Shown here: positions 45,701-54,700 of the stretch, piece after piece
Numbering within the stretch: position 1 is the stretch's first letter
How the letters are laid out: the number at the start of each line of letters is the position of its first letter
Assembly (NCBI GenBank): GCA_030533445.1
Contig: CM060069.1
Coordinates: 5,624,716-5,688,715, forward strand
DNA from: Cyprinodon diabolis
Lineage: Eukaryota; Chordata; Actinopteri; Cyprinodontiformes; Cyprinodontidae
Direction of reading: 5' to 3'
DNA length: 64,000 nt
Made by a program: the position numbers and the translations under genes
The notes under the pieces: model-generated
Seen by the model: the letters and a program-made list of their open reading frames with translations, nothing else
Databases searched by the model: none
Told to the model about the DNA's origin: nothing

Positions 45701-48700
45701 GTTACATTTATTTTACATTACATTTAATTACATTTAGTTACATTTATAAGTTACATCTGGCCCTTTAAGGACAGCCATTACGCTGATGTGGCCCTCAGCT
45801 GATTTAGAGGGTTTTCTTTGGAGTAATGCTTTGTTTTTCTTTAAAGTAGCTTTTTGAGTTATCTTCTATCACATTGTTTGTTTTGCAGACTCTTTGTAGA
45901 TGAGTTTGTAAATTAGATTAATAACGTTATTCTAGTTTCTCTGTTTAGACTTTTTTCTACCCGTTCATTTGTGGCTTGGTCCACTGAGGTAAAGGTGTGT
46001 TACCAATTGGTTGTATAAGCACTGAGTTCTTGGAAGCTCAGGAGATGGTGTCAGAGTGAAGTGTCAAAAAAAAAAGACAGAGAAATGTGGAACCAGTGGC
46101 TGAAGCTGTTTTTTTGGTCACCTTGCTGATCCTCGATCAAACTACTTCCCAACAATAAAGTTGAATTCTATTCTATTCTATTGTTTTTGTTCAGTTTGAT
46201 TCAAAATGCGCCTTATAGCCTCACAGAGAATTTCTGGGCAGCAGTGATTGGTTCTCTGGGTGCCGTTGTGCTGCAGACCAACAAACTTTCACGGCAGTAA
46301 TAAAACAGCTGTGATTGGTCAGCAGCTGCTGGCAGATTCTTTCCCATCCAGGATCTGTTCAGTGTTTGACCCACAGCTTTTTTGTTTTAACCTAGGGCTG
46401 GGCGATATAGAAAAAAAGCTTATCGATAAAAAAAAATGCATATTGATCGATATCGATAATTATTGAAAAGATTTGAAACCATATTTTATGTGCAGCTCTG
46501 CCTGGACTTTTTATAATATTGCTAAATGATTTAATTTTAATAAAAAACACAAACACAGACTTCCAATTAAATATTTATTTAACCAACTTTTTTAACCATA
46601 ACAGAATTGTTTTGAAGAAAAATAACTTAAGAGACCTGAGTTATGTTATTAAATACTGACAAAGAATAAACTAAAGTGACCAAAATAAATATAACAAATA
46701 AACCTGGTTCTGGTTCAGCTTAGTTTCCTGCTTTAACCTGAGTTATTACTTTGAAGTTACTGGCCCCTCAGCATTTTTATCTCAATTGTTAGAACTACGT
46801 GGGAAACTGCCCAGAACTGAAAATATATATATATTTTCCCAAAATTCCCGAAGATTCCTCGGCCTTTCCTACACAGCTCATACTCCTGCGGGTGTGAGCG
46901 GCTGAGATGATAAAAAAAAAAAAAGTTGGTTGTGTTATCAGACTTCGTTTTCATTGGTTCCCTACACATTTTACAGATGACTGTGGTTTGTTTTTTGTCC
47001 GACTTGCCATGACCGAAATACTGCCAATCTGGCGAACTACAAAAACCCTTCTTTGGAACAATTTCCTCCGCCTCTCCTGCTGCGACATTTTCATGTGCTC
47101 TGTGTTGTGGTTTGAGAGGGCGGCGCTTTGTGACGCCATGCCTGGGTCCGCGATTGTGATTGGTTGGGAGGAAGTAGTGACTAGCATAAACCTACATGCT
47201 AGGCTACAATGAGAAGGAAGGAAAACTGCGTTTCTTATCGAACCTTTATCGAGCCTATTTTTTTCTATTGCGCCACACGTCTATCGATCGATATATATCG
47301 TTATTGAATTATCGCCCAGCCCTATTTTAACCTAAGCTCTACTCAATCTATAGCCACTCTGCTGAATCTGATGCATGTGTGCGTTTAGATTTAGAGAGTT
47401 TCACAAGTCTGTTTACAAAATTCATGCACTGGAAGCTAGAGCTGACTTGCAGTCAATCTTAAAATAAAACATGTATTGGTGCTTCTGCAGAGCTGCATCC
47501 TTGGTTTCTGTTTTGTTTTGCATTTGATGAAACAGTCTGACGTGGAAAGAGGAGAAGAAACGTTACCTGGTTCGCTGAGGGCGAAGCAGCCAACCTTCTC
47601 TCCTGTAGTGAACGGGGTGATCCACTGCTTCTTCTGTTCCTCTGAGCCGAACTTCAGCACCGGCCCGATGTAGAGAGACTGATAACCACAGGGACACATA
47701 GATCTCAATCCCAGCATCGGATCAGCTCCATCCAACTCGGTCCAAATGGTACCGACAGGTTTGCACCTACATTGTTGACAGAGACCACGACGCCGGTGCT
47801 GGCACAGCCTCTACTTATCTCCTCCATCACCAGACTGTAAGCCAGGTAGTCCATCCCTGCTCCACCCAGCTCCTCTGGGACCTCTATGGCCATCACACCC
47901 ATCTCCCCCAACTCCTTTATCTGGACGGGAAAACAACAGACACCAGTTCCTCAACAGTTCCTCCTGCTTCACCAATGGATCAGTTCAGACCCAAATACTG
48001 CCTGTTATCAAACAGCATTTGAAACACAAAATGTTTCATTTTGACCCCAGAGAATAAAAACCTGGATAAATATAAAACACACCGATATGGAGTGAAAGCT
48101 TTTTCATTATTGCTTTAAACATCCTTTGTAAAACACAGGTGCAAACGTGCAGTAAACGATGAAACACAAACTCCAAAAGATGCAAGCACAAAAAACAAAT
48201 GCAACAAAAAACAAATGCTGCAGTCGATAAAATAAAAGAAGCCAAAACCTAAAATTGACAAATGCAAAAAAATAAATATAAAAAAAGAAGCGGGAGGCAA
48301 AAACTAAATGCTGCAATCACAGAAGGTACATGATGCAAATTGTTAAAATAGCAGCAAACTCCCATCATAAGTACTCCAGACCACTAGAGGGAGTCCAACA
48401 GAACAAACCAACCCTTCATACAAACAGGAAGTCAAGATTTAATGTAGGGATTTTTTTAAAATACGAAGTTGGGAGACGGAAAGGAGAGAGAGAGATCAAA
48501 AACACAGAGGCATGTCAAGGGTGTGAGTGAAATGGAGTTCTTTCTGTCGGATTGACAGACCGTAGTAGCCACGTATGCTCAGCCATGTCTTTGTCCAAAT
48601 ATGTCGTCGCCTTTTCCTTTCAGGGCTTTCAGCACAAAATTGCACAAATAGCCAAGGCAGCGCGTTTCTCTCTAGTGAGCTTCATATTCCTCTTCTACTC

Positions 48701-51700
48701 GTTTAACTTCCGGATAGACAAGTCCAAGTAGCGCTATCTCACTGCGGAGCTGAGTCCCACCTGGTTTTTAGACGTACAGTGTGAGCAGGTAGATCTCATC
48801 AGAGCGTCGGGTCTCACAGTGTGAGACCAAACATCGTGAGCTGTGTACTTTTAAACCCTGCTGTTTCGTCGTACAGTGTGAGCTGTAGCTGCGTGCGACG
48901 ACTGAAAAAAAAAAAAAATCACAGTGTATGCCCAGCTTAAGGAACCGTAGGTCCTATATCTTCCATCAGTCTGAGGTGGAGAGTGTGATCTCTTCCTCCA
49001 TCATCTGATGGAATAACAGCATCAGAGAAAATGACTTAAAGAAGCTTAAAAAGCCACTAAAGAAGATCAGCTGTGTTCTAGAAGCTCCTCTGGAAACTCA
49101 GGAGATGATTTTACAAGAAGTGAAGAACATTATGGACAACAAACAGCATCGTCTTCAGCAGACTGTTAAACAACAACAGAGTGTCTTCAGTCAGAGGCTT
49201 CTCTGGAGCCGGTGCAAGACAGACCTCTACAGAAGATCCTTCCCGCCTACAGCTATCAACTCCTACAACAACTTCATTAAAAAAAGGGGGAAAATCCCAC
49301 GATTTACTGCAACATTTGATTTCCGTGCGGGATTAATAAAGTGTTTTTGTAACGAATTGTTCTTTAAATATTTTAATGTATAGATTGGGCTGAAGTTTAT
49401 TTACAGTAGCAGCAACAGGCGTCTGCAGAACAGCTGAGCAAAGTTAAGGAGCATCTACTGTAAGGTCGATTGGCAGGTGGTCTGAGAGGGGCGTGAAGGA
49501 GAAAAACCAACCTTAAACGGGGGGCGGGAGTGGACTCAGATTTCAGCTTTCAATAACCTATAATGCAGCTATAGAGTTGATCCCTTCCCGCTATCATTTA
49601 AATTGAAAAATGTTTTCTGGATGGGAAGCGAAACATCTTCAAACTTGGAAACGAAGTCCAGTGGATTGCTTTAAATGTTTTTGGTATTAGCCTTAAAACC
49701 AACGTCTAAATGATGTCAGACCCGCTGCGAAACAGACCGCTACAGAAGACCCTTCCTGCCAGAGATATTAACATCTACAACAACTCCCTGAAAAAGAAAA
49801 AAAAAAAACATAAAAGCTAAGGTATTTCCTTTTCTTTTGGGATCAGTGAAGTCGTTTTTAATGACATTTTTTCAATGAAAACTAAAAAAAATCTTGAGAT
49901 TTGAGCAAATGTTCACCTTCCACCTCATGGATGAAACTAAACAATATCCATCTGTTAGAAGGCCTAGTCAAAGTAAAACCAAACACCTTTGGCAGGACCT
50001 GAAAATAAATGCAAAAGAAGAACAAGAAAGCCAGTTCTGCCTAAAAGCTGGTTCATACAAGGCTTGGTGCTCTCAGGGGACGGGAATATAAGTACAAGCC
50101 ACACTTTTCAGATGTTGAAACATGGCTATTTGATTTCTACTTCAAAATTACAGTTTGTACTGATACGTCCCAATAAAACACCCTGGAGTTTGGATTCACA
50201 AGGAAATAAAAAAAACTTATGAAAAGTGTGAAGGCGTATGAAAAACTTTCTATGGCAATAATGGTTAAAAAGACATTTTTTCATCCATATTCGGTTGTTT
50301 TAGGATGTAAAGAAACAGATTAAAGTTAAATTGAATTAGAAACATCCATATGGAGTGAATTTTGTTTCAAAAACGTTTCTTTTTTTTTTACTTTTTTTGG
50401 AATGACTATGAACTGGATGGCTGAGAATCAACAGTTTGGCATCGATGTTGAGAAGGAGCAACATATCCCACCCTGATCTATTGAAGATCCTCTAACAGAC
50501 CCGGGTTCCTGATCCGCCATTCTGTCAGATGAGCATACCCATAGTTAATAATCGTTTATCCCTTTAGTTTATCCAGCTTTGTATTAAAAATAAACTTTAA
50601 ACTACCTCAATGGGCGTGTATCTGTTTAATCATGTACGAATAAACTATTTGATTACTTACTATTTGGTCTTTTTTGAAGCGTATGGCAACCTGACCTTAC
50701 ATTTTTTTTTGTACGTGACTAAAGGGATACACGCTTGTTGAGGTAGTTTAAAGCTTATTTTTTGTACAGAACTAAAGGACTAAACTCAAATCGGACGTCT
50801 TGCGCTTGCATATTGACTATGGGTATGCTGGTCTGACAGAACACCAGGCCTCATGACTCCTTCATCATTAACAGTTCCTGCTGCCATGCAGCTGTGTGGG
50901 TGTGTTGGTACCTGTTTAGCAGGGTAAACATGCTCCTTATCAAGTCTGCCAGCGATCGGGGCCAGTTCCCTGTCTGCGTAGTCTCTGCAGGTCTGTCTCA
51001 GTAGCTGATGCGTCTCTGGCAGCTCGGCCAGCTGAGACAGACTCCGGCAGCCTTTGAGACACAAACCTAGAACTGAGGAAGAAAAAAAACATACAGATAT
51101 CAATGAAAGCCCATCCATCGGCTGCTTTAGTCCTCACTGAAATGCAGCCGGTGAAGAAGCCACCGATATTAACCTGAATCAGCAGTTTGTTCTACTGTCT
51201 CATATGCTGGTGAGGATCCTCAGTCATCCAAGTCAGAGTCATTCCAAAAAACAATCCACTGGACTTTGTTTCCAAGTTTGAAGACATTTTATCTTCTCAT
51301 CCAGGAAGCTTTTTCAATTCAAAATGTCTTGTTTTTGTTTAGAAAACATGCAAATTGAAACGGACAAATGGGTCCACCCCTTTGGAATGGGGGCCATTTG
51401 GCTTCTTTGTCAACCTGTAAAGCCCCATACCTGTCTATGTCATTTAACTGTCGTTTCAAGGGTAAATCTGGTCGTTCCATCATAGCCCAATTTTTAGCAA
51501 GTATTTCTGGACTAAATCAAGCCGTCTGTTTTTGTCACACTCTAGTCCAATAATAGATCTAAAAAATACCTGTCAACCAAATGTAGACGATGTTCGGACG
51601 TGTTTTTTATGTCTTTTCAAGCAGTTTTGAAGACATTTCGCATCCCATCCAGGAAGCTTTTTCAATTCAAAATGTCAGGAATAGCGTTGAGTTAGAGGCT

Positions 51701-54700
51701 TTATACTGTTAGGATATTATCGTTGATAATGTGTGTTTATTACACCTTAATATTAGCAGTTCCTTGGTCAGGTTTCATTTTGTACGTGGCAGAGCGGTGT
51801 CCTTCAGCTAAGAACGAAGTGTAATATTTTGATACTGCTGGAGTCATGGATGTCTAATCATCTGCTAACGTGTATGATGTAAAATATGATAATGTGGCAG
51901 ACTAAAGATGTTTAAAATGCCTTTTTAACTGTTAATCGGGGCCACTTCCTGAGAGTTGAGCTGCTGCTTCTGTAACTCTAGGCAATTTCTCTTATCTGAG
52001 TAAGATAACTGTCTCATATGATTTGGTATTAAATACTGACAGGATCATCATAGTGGGAGATTTTAACATCCATGCTGACATTGAAGGCGATAGCTTAAGA
52101 GCAGCCTTTAATGCTATCTTAGACACTATTGGCTTTGTTCAAAATGTGAATAGTCCCACACATTCTCATCTTCATACTTTGGATCTTGTGCTGACATACG
52201 GCATAGAATGTGAAGAAATAACAGTATTTCCTCACAACCCTGTCCTCTCTGACCACTTTCTAATAACCTTCAGGATTACTTTAACAGAGTTCTCCTCCCC
52301 CAAAAGAAGGTTCAATTTTAGTAGATCTTTATCAGATAGTGCAGTTATAAATTTTAAAGAATCTGCTTCACTTTCTCTCTCCTCTGTGTCGCTGAGCAGT
52401 GCTGCAGAGTGCAAAAGCATAGCTTATTCCCCTTCACAGGTTGATGATTTTGTTGATGGGGTTGCTAGTTCTCTGCGTACTGCCTTAGACAACGCAGCTC
52501 CTTTGAAAATGAAAACCGTTAAAAATAGAAAGCTTGCTCCTTGGTTTAATGCAGAGCTGCGTACTTTGAAGCAAAATGCTAGAAAACTGGAGAGAAAATA
52601 TCGCTCCACAGGCCTGCAGGAGTCCTTCCTAGTCTGGAAAAATGGTTTACTGCTGTATAAGAGGACCCTTTGTAAAGCAAGAGCAGCATACTTCTCCTCA
52701 TTAATAGAGGAGAATAAGAATAATCCTAGATTTCTTTTTAATACAGTTGCCAAACTCACCCAGAGCCATAGCTCTGTTGAACCGTCCATTCCACCTGCTC
52801 TTAACAGCAATGATTTTATGGGATTCTTTATAAATAAGATTGATCTTATTAAAAATAAGATCATAAGCACTCCTCTATCCGCGATTGTACCTGAGGTAGT
52901 CATGGAATCTGAACCGGGTTTAGACTGCTTTGATCCAATTGAACTTTCTGAATTAGCAAAATTATTGTCTTCATCTAAGCCTTCAACTTGTATGTTAGAT
53001 CCAGTTCCAACCAGGTTATTTAAGGAGGTATTCCCTTTGATCTCCTCCTCCATTTTAGATGTGATTAATCTATCTCTGTTACAGGGATATGTACCTAAAG
53101 CTTTTAAGGTTGCTGTAATTAAACCTCTGCTTAAGAAACCGTCTCTTGACCCAGATGACTTGGTTAATTATAGACCTATATCCAATCTTCCTTTCTTATC
53201 CAAAATTCTTGAGAAAGTAGTTGCCAAACAAGTTTGCGACCACTTACACCACAATGAACTTTTTGAAGAGTTTCAGTCTGGCTTTAGAGCTCATCATAGC
53301 ACTGAAACAGCTCTGGTGAAAGTCACTAATGATATTCTCATGGCCTCAGATAATGGACTTGTATCTGTGCTCGTCCTGTTGGATCTTAGTGCTGCATTTG
53401 ATACAGTTGACCATAATATTCTTTTTGAAAGACTTGAATATTTTGTTGGAATTAAAGGAACAGCACTAGACTGGTTTAAATCCTATCTATCTGATCGAAT
53501 TCAGTTTGTTTATGTTAATGATAGATCTTCAACACACTCAAAGGTTACCTGTGGAGTACCACAGGGATCAGTGCTAGGACCAATTCTCTTTACTTTATAC
53601 ATGCTCCCAATTGGTAGAGTTATTAGACAGCATGGGATTAATTTTCACTGTTATGCTGATGATACCCAGCTATATCTGTCTATAAATCCAGATGAAGCTA
53701 ACCCATTACATAGATTACAAGCATGTCTTGAAGACATAAAAACCTGGATGACTTAACTTTCTGCTTCTGAATGCAGACAAAACAGAAGTTATAGTCTTTG
53801 GACCAGAGTCTCTGAAAAAGAAGCTGATTAGCCAGTCACTTTATTTGGATGGGATTAAACTGATTTCAGATAATAAAGTAAAAAATCTTGGTGTTATTTT
53901 TGATCAGGACCTGTCATTTAAATCCCAGATCAAAGAGGTTTCTAGAATTTCCTTCTTTCATCTGAGGAACATTGCAAAAATTAGAAATCTCCTGTCCAGG
54001 GGTGATGCTGAGAAACTAGTCCATGCATTTGTTACTTCAAGGCTGGACTATTGTAATTCTTTACTATCAGGAAGTCCACAAACTGTAGTTAAAAGCCTTC
54101 AGCTGATCCAAAATGCTGCAGCCAGAGTTCTGATGAAAATTAAAAAGAGAGATCATATCTCTCCTATCCTGGCTTCTCTTCATTGGCTTCCTGTTAAATC
54201 AAGAATAGAATTTAAAATCCTCCTTCTCACATATAAAGCCTTAAATGGCCAAGCTCCATCTTATATCAGAGATCTGATTGTTCCTTATGTTCCTAACAGA
54301 GCACTTCTCTCTCAATCTGCAGGTTTACTAGTGGTTCCTAGAATTTCTAAAAGTAGAATGGGAGGCAGATCTTTTAGTTATCAGGCTCCTCTCCTGTGGA
54401 ACCAACTACCAGTTTTAGTCCGTGAGGCAGACACTCTGTCTACTTTTAAGACTAGGCTTAAACTTTCCTTTTTTATAAAGCTTATAGTTAGCGTGGCTCA
54501 GGTTATCCTGAGCTCTCTCTCTATAGTTATGCTGCTATAGGCTTAGACTTTTGGAGGACATAGGGACCCCCATTTCATCATTCTGCTTCATTCTCTCTCT
54601 GTTCTCCTATTCTGCAGAATCTGTTTGTTCAATCTCTAACCTTCTGCTCTCTCTGCTTTTCCTCAGAGTAGCTTTGCCTCGTCTGTTCCTGTTTGGCTGT

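Noticed and set aside
48036..48316. Overlapping hydrophobic frames on the minus strand
   Set aside because: AT-rich AAACA/AATGC repeats in acads intron 2; low-complexity artefact.
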